Shown: positions 19,718-30,217 of the stretch, piece after piece | How the letters are laid out: the number at the start of each line of letters is the position of its first letter | Position numbering within the stretch: the stretch's first letter is position 1 | Assembly (NCBI RefSeq): GCF_013365535.1 | Contig: NZ_CP053590.1 | Span: forward strand, 2,594,501-2,658,500 | DNA: 64,000 bases | Source: Aquimarina sp. TRL1 | GTDB lineage: Bacteria; Bacteroidota; Bacteroidia; Flavobacteriales; Flavobacteriaceae | Direction: 5' to 3' | Notes under the pieces: generated by a model | What the model was told of the DNA's origin: nothing | The model's database searches: none | Seen by the model: the letters and a program-made list of their open reading frames with translations, nothing else | Made by a program: the position numbers and the translations under genes

Positions 19718-19745
19718 ATCTGAATTACAAACCAGTGTAGTATTT

Positions 19746-22622
19746 ATGGGAAATTACATCGATATAACGATTCATAAGGAAGTAAGAAAAATCCATTTGC
19801 GATTTAAGCAGGAAGTTCCTCAAGCATTGCGCAGCTATTTGAGGCGATTAGGCTTTGTTCATAATGCAGGTGTCCCCAATGTGTTTCATGCACTTTTGGC
19901 AAAAACCTATATTGAATTTGCACATACTCTGGAAAAGTACCTTAGCCAGGGAAAGGCATATGACACTATTACTATTCAGCCTTCGTATCCTTCGCAGCTT
20001 CAAACTATTTCAAACGGGCATTTCTCCATTGCCAGAATTCATTTTTTAGACAATGGAGGTAGTACCTGGGAGGAAAAAGTCATTTTTGATCCAAGACGTT
20101 CCATTGCTACTATGATTGCAGAGCAATATGGCAAACGTACCTATGGAGAAGATTTTAAAGAAGCGACCGCAACACCACGTGAAGACCGAAGCAAAGCAAA
20201 AGATTTATTTAGAGAAGGACATAGTATAGAGGTAGAAGTACCTACAGCATCAATATCTGAAACAAAGGAAACCTCTCAAGAGAAGTCGTTGACCAATCAT
20301 CACCAAGTATATACGCAACAGACTGCACCAAAAGATACGCTTCCACCCAATACCACGGATAAGAGGGGTGCTACAGATCAAGAAAAGACCAAAGAACAAC
20401 AGGGTAACAAAACAGGGAAGCAAAACAAACCAAAGGCAATACCCCCAAAAATCTTAATGCTGCCTGCCCCATCTCATACTAAGGTGGAAATCATAGAAAT
20501 TCCTTTTCCTGAAAAAGCTAACTATACAGCCAGGGTAACGATTAGAAAAAATGAGAAAGGTCAGTTTTATTTTGGAGTAGATCATGGGTCAACCCTTGCC
20601 CCTAAAAAGCGATGTATTATAAAAGCAGGTGATAGAGATTCTTTTTATCCTTCGTATCAAAAAGCATTAGTACAAGCCTTAAAAGAAATCGTTTTAGAAA
20701 TTAAGGTCAGTATCCTGGAAAGCAAAAAGCCGTATCACTCTTACGATACTTTTCTCTATTCAGCATTAGAAGCGATCAAAACCTTTGCAGAAGAAAAAGG
20801 GTTGAACTGGAAAAAAATAAACCGTCCCAAAGCCAGTAAAGTGCTTAAAAAACGTCAGGCGGCTTTACCGGATACACCTTCTGACGGAAAACAAAAAAAT
20901 CCCCCTAATACAACACCTTCGGTTTTAATACCAAAAGAAGAGGCGCAACAGACTAAAAAAGACAGCTCTGATGTAGATCTCTTTCAATATCAAAAATGGG
21001 ATACTGAAAAACCCTATGAACCTATCCCTTTAGAGCGGGCAGCTCATATTCGTAAACAATTTAAAACACAGGGCTTCCCTATGCCCTTTAATGGAAAGGA
21101 TGCATTTAGAAATACTATTTCCATTGTAAAACTTGAATTACGTCACAGGTATATTCAGGAGAAGTTGATCAAAAAGATTGAAAAAGAATATACTCATTGG
21201 ATTAACATTCTTACCAAAGAAATTAAGGTACTAGAAGAGAAACAAGACGCAAAGAGCAGGCAGAGTAAGGCGCATAGAGCGGAGCGTATTGCTGTCTTAC
21301 AAAATGAATCCAGAGCTTTAGAACTATTAGTTGCCCTTGAACACAGAGTGTTTCTCGACGAATTGTTTGTAGAGATGGTAGGGCGTGCAGAAGCTCACGG
21401 TTACACTATAGAGTCGGAGACTATAAAGGCCTTTCGTATCTACATGATGCAGGGACTTTTTGAGCAAAAAATGATAGAAGACTATCCTGACAGGTCTATT
21501 GGAAAGGCTGTACGCATTTTACTAGAGGAGTATTTTGCTGATCAAAAAGAAAATGTCAAGGCTACCCCAACTTCAGATTATATGGATAAAGTTATTGCTA
21601 TTATGCATGATCATTATATGGAGGGTAGGCATCTTAGCCTCAAAAAGATAGAAGCTATACAAGATCAGGCAGAAGTTCCCAATAAAGGGATGCTATGGGA
21701 GGCAGTAGAACTTAGCTGGCTTCTATGGTATAAAAACCTGTATCATCAACCAGGTTCATTTATGAGCAGGTTAAAGACAATGATCGCTTTTTGGAATAAT
21801 GTACAGCCAAGTTATGAGTATTCTGATAGTAGTAAAGAACTCTACAAACAGTATTCAACTCCATGTCCTATCGGAGCCATGATAGCAGAATATACTGCTA
21901 TGTCAACAGCAGCTTGCGTTTTTGAACCCAGTGCCGGAAATGGATTATTGGTGTTAGGTGCAGACCCAAAGAAAACCCATGTCAACGAGGTAGATAAAAA
22001 CCGTAGGAGTTCCCTGGAACAACAAGGATTTGCAACAATAACTCATATCAACGCAGCAACACCTTTTACAAAACAACTTACCCGTTCTTTTGATGTTATG
22101 GTTACCAATCCCCCCTTCGGTAGTTGGGATGCGGATAGTTTTGATAAAAAGAGAATTGTAAGGCAGTATTTTAACAACTATCGACGGTTAGATAAAAACC
22201 GCTTACGATTAGAACATGTAATGTCGGGATTGGCACTTGGTACGTTAAAAGATAGTGGGAAGGCAGCCTTAATTTTAATGGGGCATATCTACTTTGATGA
22301 CCGGGGTTTTATTGCCAAATCCCGTCCTTTTTTCAATTGGCTCTATATGCATTATCGGGTTGATGATGTGATCAACTTAAATGGATTTACCCTGTATAAC
22401 AAACAAGGAGCAGTGGCAAAAACCATGCTGGTGCTTATCAGGGGGCGAAAACGCAATCCCACCAATACCGCTATTGCCCCTACCCGAAAAGAAGCTATAC
22501 GTTTAGATGTGGTTGTAAACACATTTGAAGATTTGTGGGCACGGATAAAGTCGAATATAAAAACCCCTTTAGAAATCCTGATAGACAAACTTAAAATCGA
22601 AAACGAACATGATATTTTATAA
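19746..22622 (+). CDS. DarB-like N6-adenine DNA methyltransferase subunit
   Basis: 958 residues. The C-terminal third is a class I methyltransferase: SAM-binding EPSAGNGLLVLGA near residue 730, TNPPFGSWD (the NPPF catalytic motif of N6-adenine enzymes) near residue 787, and a downstream IYFDDRGFIAKSRPFF region. The N-terminal 700 residues include Lys/Thr-rich linkers and coiled coils and are not recognised. In phage P1, DarB joins such a methyltransferase to a Strawberry-notch helicase in one chain and is injected with the DNA to block type I restriction. Here the two halves are separate genes (this one and 23068), with one small gene between. Replication or DNA-repair roles are alternatives. 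Confidence 0.8.
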   Translation: MGNYIDITIHKEVRKIHLRFKQEVPQALRSYLRRLGFVHNAGVPNVFHALLAKTYIEFAHTLEKYLSQGKAYDTITIQPSYPSQLQTISNGHFSIARIHFLDNGGSTWEEKVIFDPRRSIATMIAEQYGKRTYGEDFKEATATPREDRSKAKDLFREGHSIEVEVPTASISETKETSQEKSLTNHHQVYTQQTAPKDTLPPNTTDKRGATDQEKTKEQQGNKTGKQNKPKAIPPKILMLPAPSHTKVEIIEIPFPEKANYTARVTIRKNEKGQFYFGVDHGSTLAPKKRCIIKAGDRDSFYPSYQKALVQALKEIVLEIKVSILESKKPYHSYDTFLYSALEAIKTFAEEKGLNWKKINRPKASKVLKKRQAALPDTPSDGKQKNPPNTTPSVLIPKEEAQQTKKDSSDVDLFQYQKWDTEKPYEPIPLERAAHIRKQFKTQGFPMPFNGKDAFRNTISIVKLELRHRYIQEKLIKKIEKEYTHWINILTKEIKVLEEKQDAKSRQSKAHRAERIAVLQNESRALELLVALEHRVFLDELFVEMVGRAEAHGYTIESETIKAFRIYMMQGLFEQKMIEDYPDRSIGKAVRILLEEYFADQKENVKATPTSDYMDKVIAIMHDHYMEGRHLSLKKIEAIQDQAEVPNKGMLWEAVELSWLLWYKNLYHQPGSFMSRLKTMIAFWNNVQPSYEYSDSSKELYKQYSTPCPIGAMIAEYTAMSTAACVFEPSAGNGLLVLGADPKKTHVNEVDKNRRSSLEQQGFATITHINAATPFTKQLTRSFDVMVTNPPFGSWDADSFDKKRIVRQYFNNYRRLDKNRLRLEHVMSGLALGTLKDSGKAALILMGHIYFDDRGFIAKSRPFFNWLYMHYRVDDVINLNGFTLYNKQGAVAKTMLVLIRGRKRNPTNTAIAPTRKEAIRLDVVVNTFEDLWARIKSNIKTPLEILIDKLKIENEHDIL

Positions 22623-23031
22623 CAACCAGTTAATGCCAGACAAACAACAGGCAATCCTATACATGGTCAGTAACCCTGTACCCTTTGAGAGTTATGATGA
22701 TCACGAAGCAGGGATATACATTTATTTACATGAGCTTATTGAACGTTCTATGGCTGAAGGAGAATCCCCAACAACCCTTATTGAAGAATATTTGGAAACA
22801 CCGTATGTGGGAGGTCATAGCCTTGATGAGATTGCCTCTTTTCTATTTTATCACGATAGGATGGTTTCTGCCCTGTGGAGGCTACAGCAAAATTGGGATG
22901 GTATTGATATGACCCTGCCTGGACATTCTTTGATGTTTGGGGCAATGGCTCAAAAGGAAGCAATTCAATTGTACAGTGAGGTAACGCTAAGAACCTACCT
23001 GGAAGCATTAACAACAAACATAGTAGCCTAA
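22609..23031 (+). CDS. Hypothetical protein between methyltransferase and helicase
   Basis: 140 residues, acidic, helical, with YLHELIERSMAEGES and IASFLFYHDRMVSALWRLQQNWD. It overlaps the methyltransferase end by 14 bases if the first ATG is used; an in-frame ATG at 22633 would avoid the overlap. It may be an adaptor for the two large proteins, but no family is recognised. Confidence 0.7.
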   Translation: MIFYNNQLMPDKQQAILYMVSNPVPFESYDDHEAGIYIYLHELIERSMAEGESPTTLIEEYLETPYVGGHSLDEIASFLFYHDRMVSALWRLQQNWDGIDMTLPGHSLMFGAMAQKEAIQLYSEVTLRTYLEALTTNIVA

Positions 23032-23067
23032 TTCGCAGGCAATGTGTTATACCAAAGTACTATACAT

Positions 23068-26000
23068 ATGGAGCATCAACATCAAGACCACCTTATCGAA
23101 GATACCCAGGAAGAATTTACACAAGATGCAGCAGAACTAGCAAAATTAGCTGCCTCCCAAACGGCATTAGTCCCTTATGTCACAAAATCTAACGCGCCTA
23201 TGGTAATGAATACTCTTATTCCCAAAAACATGGCCTTTGAGGTTCAAAAATCATTAAACCGGATTGTAAGAGAAAAGGGAAACATTGATACTTATCTCCG
23301 CAATGAACTGCGATATGTTTCTACCAGCGCCTTATGGAACGCTTTGGCAGCAGAACAAGTCGACAGTGTGGCACTGTATCTAAAACAATTTGAAAATAAT
23401 CAAGGGGTTATCATTGCAGATCAAACAGGTATCGGAAAAGGCAGACAGGCAGCAGCAGTTATCCGTCATGCTATAGTCAATGGATATTTACCTGTCTTTT
23501 TTACCCGTACCACCAGCCTTTTTAGTGAGATGTACAAGGATTTAAAAAATATTGATTTTGGAGATATTCGTCCCTTTATTCTCAATACCGATAGAGCATC
23601 CATTAAAGATGAACAAGGACATGTAATGTTTAGTCCTCTCAGCTCAAAGGAGCAACTCGAGTTGTTGACCTATCAAAAAACCTATCCTACTGAAAGTAGT
23701 GAGTCTATTGCATGGCACAAGGCCTCAGGGATTCCCTTTCCTGACCCTGAAACAGTACCAGAGGTAACCTTAACTTTTGGTATAGACCATCTGCCAAATC
23801 AGTACAATGTCATCTTTACAACCTACTCTCAAATCCAAAGCGCTCATCCCTACAAACGCAATTGGTTACAACGTCTATGTGAGAATAGTGTAAAGGGAAG
23901 CAAAAAGTACAAAGAGGTGGTATTGATTCTTGACGAGTCTCATATGGCAGGGGGATTTCGCACAAAAATTGGTGAATGGATGCGGGAGATACTTCCTATG
24001 GTAAAATCGTGTTGTTTTTTAAGTGCCACTTTTGCCAAATACCCGGAGGTCATGCCTTTTTACGGAAAAAAGACTGCCATATTGGAGACAGGTTTAAGTG
24101 ATGAAGGTTTAGTTGAGGCAATGAACAAAGGAGGGTTAGCCCTTCAGGAAATTGTGGCTTCTAATCTTGCAGAAAGTGGGCAGCTTATTCGTCGTCAGCG
24201 CTCTAATGAAGGGATTGAAGTAACCTATAAAATCCTGGATGAAGAACCTGCCCGTAGTCTGAACAGGGAACGGGTCAATCGTATTATTACTCTTATGAAT
24301 GCAGTGGTAGATTTTGAGAGGGAGTATATCAATCCTGTTTTAGGTGATATTCATAAACAAGCTAAACAAGTAGATGAATCTGTGACAGTAAAGCCCAAAG
24401 GTCTTGGAGTCAAACAAGCCCCCTATTTTTCACGGGTATTTAACATTGTAGATCAAATGTTGTTTGCCTTAAAGGTAGAAGAAGTTGCCAGGCATACCAT
24501 ACAACTCCTCAAAGAAGATAAAAAAGTAGTAATTGCTTTTAAATCCACTATGGGAAGCTTCTTAAAAGAAATGAAGCTAGCCACAGGCGATATAGTGAGT
24601 ATGGAAGAACTGGATTTTAGCAAGACCCTTATCAAAGGGCTGGAAAGTGTATTTTTCTACAACTACACGGATATTACGGGTAAAAAAACCAAAGAGCGTA
24701 TCCCCCTGGAATCTATTCCCTCTCAAGGGATTAATGAATACCACAGGATTAGAAAAGAGATGCTTTTAGAAAGTTCCGGCTTAACTATTAGTCCAATTGA
24801 TCAGTTAATCCATCTTATAGAAAGTGAGCAAAAGCCAGCATTTCTTGGAGGCCATAATGGCAAACACTTTAAAGTAACCGAGGTAACCGGAAGAAATCAA
24901 AGACTATTTTTTGAAGACGATCATGCTGTAGTCAGTTCTTTTCGCAGTGACACGGGCAAATCCTATCGTTTATTCAATAGTGGGGAATATGATGTTTTAT
25001 TAATTAATCAAAGCGGAAGTACCGGAGAATCTGCCCATTCTTCTAAAGAATTTAAAGACAGGCGACAACGTACTATGATCAGTCATCAGTTTGAGCTGGA
25101 CATCAATACTGAGGTTCAGAAAATTGGACGTATTAATAGAACAGGACAGGTCAATAAGCCTGCTTATGTTTACATCGCCAGTGATATTCCTATGGAATTG
25201 CGTCTGATGACAATGTTAAAGGGAAAGTTAAAATCTTTAGATGCCAATACCACCGGATCTCAAAAAACAAGTGACACTACCTTTCAAAGTCCTGATTTGT
25301 TTAATAAGTACGGGGATCAGGTTGCCTGGGATTGGGTTAGTGAGAACCCTGATCTGGCAGAACAATTAGGAAATCCAACCTTTGTTAAAAAGTGGAATGG
25401 GGAGTTAAAACGAAATGAAAATAAAGAAGGGGCAATACGGCAGGTAACCGGACGTGCTGGTTTGCTTTATGTAGAACAGCAAGAAGAATTGTTTAATAAC
25501 CTGATTGCACGTTACCACCATCAAATTACAATTGAGAAACAACAGGGAACCTATGATCTTGAAACCGAATTTTTACCCCTGGATGCAGAGCTGCAAAAGC
25601 GTTTTTTGCAATATCAGGGAAAAGGAGGCACTACTCCATTTGGGATGGATACAGTTCGTGAACAAACCATCATCAATAACCTACAACGCCCCTTTACCAA
25701 AAAACAGGTAGATCAGCGAATTGCCAAGCAATTACAGGGAGGTACACCAGAGCGATTACAAACCGTCTTTCTGTTAGAAATGGAACAACGATATCCTCAA
25801 ATAATGGATGCACGTAAAGCAAAGCGAATGGAAGTAATTACAGTGATGGAAAAAGAGCTTTCTCAAATGCCGGAAGAAGGTTCAGGAAAAGATGAAGCTG
25901 TTAATGAAAAAATCCAAATTAAAAGAGAACGACAACAAAATCGAATAGATGAAAAAAAGAGAGCCTTAGCCTCCTATGAAATGGAGATGGAATATATCCA

Positions 26001-27327
26001 AAAAAAGATAGGGAGATATGCGAAGTATTGGAAGATTGGCGAAGTAGTAAAAGTTCCTTTTATAGGGGCTATCCGCGAAGCATCCTGGGGTATTTTTACA
26101 GGCATAAAGATGCGAAAAGGCAATGCTAATCCCTATACTTTAAGTAATATTTCATTTCATTTTGCTGTAGTGGATCAACGCAAATCCATAACCTATGATT
26201 TAAAAAACTCAAGTGATTACCTGGCTGGTATTTACGCTGATAGTAAAGAAATTACTGAAGAAGAACGCCATCAAATTCCAAAGCAGTGGAATGAGCTGAT
26301 TAAAAAAGCATCCTCAAAAAGAGAAAAACGTTTTATCCTGACAGAGAATATTTTGGCTGTTTCCGATCACATAGGAACCGTAAACAAGCTAATCAAGTAT
26401 AATACAAAAACGGGAACCATTAAAAACGGAATACTGATGTCTCGAAACTACGGTAAAGAGGATGAACCATACGCTCTTTTACCTATTTCAGAGGCAAGTG
26501 AAACTATTGGATTATTAGATATTGATGCCAGTATGGAGGATCATACATGTGGTATAAAATTCAAGCGGATAAGTGCCTCCTATCTTGAGGTATATATCAG
26601 TAAAAAAGAGTATTACAAATTAGCCCTTGACCCTTCACTACGCAGGTTAATCATGCATCAACAAGGACAGCAGTCGGATGAGTTACCTGAGTTTGTTCAA
26701 AATGCCGGGCATATGGTTGGAGTACTATCCGATGATAACGTGCAATCTTTTTTACAACACCTGGACAACTATGGTATTAAAATAGAAGGAGAAGCCAAAG
26801 AGCTGGAAGATTGGGAGATTGAAAACATAAAAGATTGGAATGAGCAAACCCAACAGGGAAAACAACGCTTCCGATATGAGCTGGGCAAGTCATATGGCAG
26901 GGGAAGTAATCCCTCATTGGGGTTTGTTGAATACTATGAGCCTGATAGTAACTATCCCTTTGGAGTGGTAGAATACGACCGACTATTAGAAGATAAGGAG
27001 AAATACAACTATACCCTGATTCCTATTTATCAAAATAGTGAAGTTCCTTTTCTACAGTGGAAGGACTTTATAAAAGATAGCCCCGTTGCCAAAGATTTTA
27101 AACAGACCGTTAAACAAGCTCAAAGTTTACCCATATACAAGGCAGTAGCGTTGTTAGGATATTTTATAACCAACCATCCCCACCAGGATGGAAATACTGA
27201 ATTTGTTTTCGGACGTTTTTCTGCCCGGGATTTAGGAAGGGCTGCCTATGAAGATACCATTAGCACTATAGAAGCTTTAGATATCGTATTAGACAAACTT
27301 CAACTGGCATACAGCCCTTTGACTTGA
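23068..27327 (+). CDS. Strawberry-notch-type SNF2-like helicase (DarB-like C-terminal half)
   Basis: About 1419 residues. It shows superfamily 2 motifs: ADQTGIGKGRQ (motif I, about residue 118), LILDESHMAGG (motif II, about residue 288), CFLSATFA (motif III), INQSGSTGESAHS and QKIGRINRTGQ (motifs V-VI, about residue 683), in the arrangement of the SBNO/helicase C_4 family. The C-terminal 600 residues are unrecognised. An ATG at 23068 is preferred to the GTG at 23044. The product is expected to translocate on dsDNA. Pairing with the methyltransferase upstream points to antirestriction or replication support. Confidence 0.85.
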   Translation: MEHQHQDHLIEDTQEEFTQDAAELAKLAASQTALVPYVTKSNAPMVMNTLIPKNMAFEVQKSLNRIVREKGNIDTYLRNELRYVSTSALWNALAAEQVDSVALYLKQFENNQGVIIADQTGIGKGRQAAAVIRHAIVNGYLPVFFTRTTSLFSEMYKDLKNIDFGDIRPFILNTDRASIKDEQGHVMFSPLSSKEQLELLTYQKTYPTESSESIAWHKASGIPFPDPETVPEVTLTFGIDHLPNQYNVIFTTYSQIQSAHPYKRNWLQRLCENSVKGSKKYKEVVLILDESHMAGGFRTKIGEWMREILPMVKSCCFLSATFAKYPEVMPFYGKKTAILETGLSDEGLVEAMNKGGLALQEIVASNLAESGQLIRRQRSNEGIEVTYKILDEEPARSLNRERVNRIITLMNAVVDFEREYINPVLGDIHKQAKQVDESVTVKPKGLGVKQAPYFSRVFNIVDQMLFALKVEEVARHTIQLLKEDKKVVIAFKSTMGSFLKEMKLATGDIVSMEELDFSKTLIKGLESVFFYNYTDITGKKTKERIPLESIPSQGINEYHRIRKEMLLESSGLTISPIDQLIHLIESEQKPAFLGGHNGKHFKVTEVTGRNQRLFFEDDHAVVSSFRSDTGKSYRLFNSGEYDVLLINQSGSTGESAHSSKEFKDRRQRTMISHQFELDINTEVQKIGRINRTGQVNKPAYVYIASDIPMELRLMTMLKGKLKSLDANTTGSQKTSDTTFQSPDLFNKYGDQVAWDWVSENPDLAEQLGNPTFVKKWNGELKRNENKEGAIRQVTGRAGLLYVEQQEELFNNLIARYHHQITIEKQQGTYDLETEFLPLDAELQKRFLQYQGKGGTTPFGMDTVREQTIINNLQRPFTKKQVDQRIAKQLQGGTPERLQTVFLLEMEQRYPQIMDARKAKRMEVITVMEKELSQMPEEGSGKDEAVNEKIQIKRERQQNRIDEKKRALASYEMEMEYIQKKIGRYAKYWKIGEVVKVPFIGAIREASWGIFTGIKMRKGNANPYTLSNISFHFAVVDQRKSITYDLKNSSDYLAGIYADSKEITEEERHQIPKQWNELIKKASSKREKRFILTENILAVSDHIGTVNKLIKYNTKTGTIKNGILMSRNYGKEDEPYALLPISEASETIGLLDIDASMEDHTCGIKFKRISASYLEVYISKKEYYKLALDPSLRRLIMHQQGQQSDELPEFVQNAGHMVGVLSDDNVQSFLQHLDNYGIKIEGEAKELEDWEIENIKDWNEQTQQGKQRFRYELGKSYGRGSNPSLGFVEYYEPDSNYPFGVVEYDRLLEDKEKYNYTLIPIYQNSEVPFLQWKDFIKDSPVAKDFKQTVKQAQSLPIYKAVALLGYFITNHPHQDGNTEFVFGRFSARDLGRAAYEDTISTIEALDIVLDKLQLAYSPLT

Positions 27328-27360
27328 ACATAAAATAAAACACTCTGATATAGCAGACCC

Positions 27361-28317
27361 ATGAGAACATATACACAAACCCTTGATATTCCTGAGATAG
27401 ATCAAATTCCAGATGTGATGAAAATCCTGGATGATCTCAGTGTAGGCAATAATGTTTTTTTAAAAGGAATTGCCGGAACAGGAAAAACCACTTTAGCAGA
27501 AAAAGTTGCCTATGCCCATTTTGGGCGAAGGCAGCATGATAAAAAGGAGTTGCCTTTTATTATTATTACGTGCAATCAATATACCTCGCCAATTGATATT
27601 AAAGGAGGTCAGACCATCTATGGATATAAGGAAGGAGGGCTTATTGAAGCATGGCGGGACGGTAAAATTTTGATTATTGATGAGTTGCCCAAGCTCGACC
27701 CCAATACTGCCGGATTGTTAAATGACCCTTTAGCAAAAACAGCAAAACAAGGCGCTATCATTTTTAATGGGCTTAATAAACCCATAGAGAAACATCCTGA
27801 CTTTGGATGCATTGCAACGGGAAATGTGATCGGAAAAGCAATAAGCAGCACCTATATTGGAAACAACAAACAGGATGCTTCCCTATTGGACCGATTTAGC
27901 GGAAGTATTTATGAAATTGGTTTTAATGAACCACTAGAGCGTTCTTTGGTATACCCTCCTTTAGCTGATACCTGTATTGCTATTAGAAATTCCATATTAC
28001 GATACGAGGGAAGAGATGATACTGCTGAAGATATGGAGGACATTATGACCCTTAGAACCATGCTTAATTTTCAACGAATATACCTTCAGGAAATGTTACG
28101 GGAAACAGGGATTAAAGACCATAGTGGCCGTAGCATATCAGGTGTTAAAAATGGCAAAACACTCAAGGATTGCATAGAGAGCTACTTTAGAGTGATCAGC
28201 AGGGAAAAAGCTGACCATATCAAAAAAGAGGTCAATATTGTAGAGTTTTTAAACCGCTACAAAGGGGCAGAAATGAAGCAGGTTTTTATAGAAGAATACA
28301 AACGTAGAAACCGATAG
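27361..28317 (+). CDS. MoxR-like AAA+ ATPase
   Basis: 318 residues. Walker A GIAGTGKTTLAEK (about residues 36-48), Walker B ILIIDELPKLDP (about 102-113), sensor-like CIATGNVIG and an arginine-finger-like LLDRFSGSIYEI follow the order seen in MoxR/CbbQ/GvpN ATPases, which usually remodel protein partners together with a vWA-domain protein. The next gene, four bases downstream, may be that partner. Confidence 0.85.
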   Translation: MRTYTQTLDIPEIDQIPDVMKILDDLSVGNNVFLKGIAGTGKTTLAEKVAYAHFGRRQHDKKELPFIIITCNQYTSPIDIKGGQTIYGYKEGGLIEAWRDGKILIIDELPKLDPNTAGLLNDPLAKTAKQGAIIFNGLNKPIEKHPDFGCIATGNVIGKAISSTYIGNNKQDASLLDRFSGSIYEIGFNEPLERSLVYPPLADTCIAIRNSILRYEGRDDTAEDMEDIMTLRTMLNFQRIYLQEMLRETGIKDHSGRSISGVKNGKTLKDCIESYFRVISREKADHIKKEVNIVEFLNRYKGAEMKQVFIEEYKRRNR

Positions 28318-28321
28318 CGTA

Positions 28322-29332
28322 ATGAAGTCTCCTTTAAAACATAGTGTTGCGTTAAACCAAGGGATAGCCCACTACCTCATATTCGATAGTGTATCAGACT
28401 TTCATGATTTTGTAGATGCACAGATGGAAGAATTGAATGGATATACTGCCAGGGTGTTTAAAAAGATACGCAACAATGCGCTGGATCGTATAACCAATGA
28501 AAGTAATTGGTATGGAAGTCCGCCCCCTAAAAGTATTAAGGAATTAAATTTCCATACTCAATTTATAGGAATGCATTTAGTTCAAAGCGTGGAACTCAAA
28601 ATAAGAAAACACCTGACTCACTATATTCAATTTGTAAAAGACCAGATATTGCCTAAACCTAAACTAAGCTATAATGATAAAGGCTTGGGAGTGTTTGCTT
28701 TTGATAGAGCTGCCATGGGACTTTTTAAAACACAACCAACCGCAGCAGATCCCAAGATACAAAAGAATATCAACCAGATGAAAATTGAACTGGATAGGGA
28801 TAATAAAACAACCTCTATCAAAGAGGTATATGCCTATATCAAAGACAAAAATACATCCATCCCATCTTTACAGCTCTATATCTCTGTGGGAGGTAATGCC
28901 GGAATCATGGGAGACCAGTTGCTTTATGTCGGTTTAGCATGCGCAATATTAGTTGAGTATATGGAACTACGGGGCATTGCTGTGGAAGTCAATATCATTT
29001 TAGGAACTTTTTTTAACAATAGCTACCCCGTTGGGATAATTCGATTAAAGCGTTTTGAAGCTCCGTTGGATAAAAATATGTTGTTACTACTTAGTTCTGA
29101 TCCAAGGTACTTTCGCTATCGTGGGTTTAAGGGACTTATTGCATTAAGTAACTATTTTGAATTACCTATTCCGTATGACCTGGGAATGCTCAAGGATGAT
29201 ATAGGCAAGAGCTTTGTCGAAGCTTTGGACTCAGACGGGATTGTATTTGAACAAAGCTACGATATCCACTCGGTAGTCCAGGAGGTAATACGCATCATAA
29301 CCACCTATAATCAAAAACTAAAAAACAGATGA
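28322..29332 (+). CDS. vWA-like partner protein of the AAA+ ATPase (tentative)
   Basis: 336 residues. The middle part has strand-helix alternation like a von Willebrand A fold (LQLYISVGGNAGIMGD near residue 182, then a long helix and IAVEVNIILGTFF). The metal-binding DxSxS motif is replaced by SVGGNAG, so if this is a vWA domain its MIDAS is degenerate. The call rests mainly on its position right after a MoxR-like ATPase. It overlaps the next gene by four bases (ATGA). Confidence 0.45.
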   Translation: MKSPLKHSVALNQGIAHYLIFDSVSDFHDFVDAQMEELNGYTARVFKKIRNNALDRITNESNWYGSPPPKSIKELNFHTQFIGMHLVQSVELKIRKHLTHYIQFVKDQILPKPKLSYNDKGLGVFAFDRAAMGLFKTQPTAADPKIQKNINQMKIELDRDNKTTSIKEVYAYIKDKNTSIPSLQLYISVGGNAGIMGDQLLYVGLACAILVEYMELRGIAVEVNIILGTFFNNSYPVGIIRLKRFEAPLDKNMLLLLSSDPRYFRYRGFKGLIALSNYFELPIPYDLGMLKDDIGKSFVEALDSDGIVFEQSYDIHSVVQEVIRIITTYNQKLKNR

Positions 29333-29664
29333 AAACACAATCAAGCAATCAGATTGCTAAAGCGGTAATCCATTCTATTATGGATAGAGCTATGCAAATT
29401 AATAAGGAATGTAAAGAACATTGTCGGGACTTTAGAATTATGGTTTCCAAAACGCATGTGAATACCTTAATTCTTCGATGGACTACTATTGACATTGACA
29501 ATATAGATCGACCTGTGCAATGTTATCGATACGAATGTTTTGAGATGGATGGAACCCCACAGCATTGTTCTATCCATTATTCAGATCAAAAAGAGGCTAA
29601 TGCATTCTTTTTGGGACTGACCACCTTATACACTCAGGAATTTGCGATAGATCATAAATTATAA
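29329..29664 (+). CDS. Hypothetical protein, 111 residues
   Basis: Soluble protein of unknown family with four or more Cys and His residues (ECKEHCRDF, CYRYECF, QHCSIHY) that might bind metal, though the spacing fits no motif I know. Overlaps the preceding gene by four bases and is followed by the next gene after three bases. Confidence 0.65.
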   Translation: MKTQSSNQIAKAVIHSIMDRAMQINKECKEHCRDFRIMVSKTHVNTLILRWTTIDIDNIDRPVQCYRYECFEMDGTPQHCSIHYSDQKEANAFFLGLTTLYTQEFAIDHKL

Positions 29665-29667
29665 AAT

Positions 29668-30189
29668 ATGTATAAAACAAAGGATTTGACAGAAAAAGAC
29701 CTGGAACAAATAGAGATAAAAAATCAGGCAGAGATTGTGCAATATATCGGCAGTGAATTAAATCCAAAGGAGGCTTTTGCTCTGATTAAAAAAGAATCCA
29801 AAGATTTCACACAGCCCAATGTCAAAGCAGAACAGGCTGATGCTTTATTATATGCCATCTATAAAGGAGAAGCTACTGTGGTAACTACAGTAGAACCAGA
29901 AATAGTAAACGCATGGAAACCAATTCCAAAACACCAGGCACTTACGACTTTTGAAGCTGGGGACAAGGTATATGCCCTAGGTATAGACAATCAAAAAGTA
30001 AGGGTGCAATCAAAAGATGTCTTTGATTTTACCGATACCTTTTTTATTAAAGTTGATACCGAAGAAAGTAAAGAAAAAACGACACTGACCAATGAACAAG
30101 TCAAGATTTTAAAACTAAAGAAGGAGAAAGAGCTAGCCTTATTATCTATTCGCTTAAAAAGGGAAAAAAACAATAAGACAGCAGCATAA
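29668..30189 (+). CDS. Hypothetical protein, 173 residues
   Basis: Unrecognised, Lys/Glu-rich at both ends with a strand-rich centre (GDKVYALGIDNQKVRVQSKDVFDF). The C-terminus is a basic helix. Part of the long rightward operon. Confidence 0.65.
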   Translation: MYKTKDLTEKDLEQIEIKNQAEIVQYIGSELNPKEAFALIKKESKDFTQPNVKAEQADALLYAIYKGEATVVTTVEPEIVNAWKPIPKHQALTTFEAGDKVYALGIDNQKVRVQSKDVFDFTDTFFIKVDTEESKEKTTLTNEQVKILKLKKEKELALLSIRLKREKNNKTAA

Positions 30190-30217
30190 AAACACATAAT
30201 CCTAAAACAATAAAACG

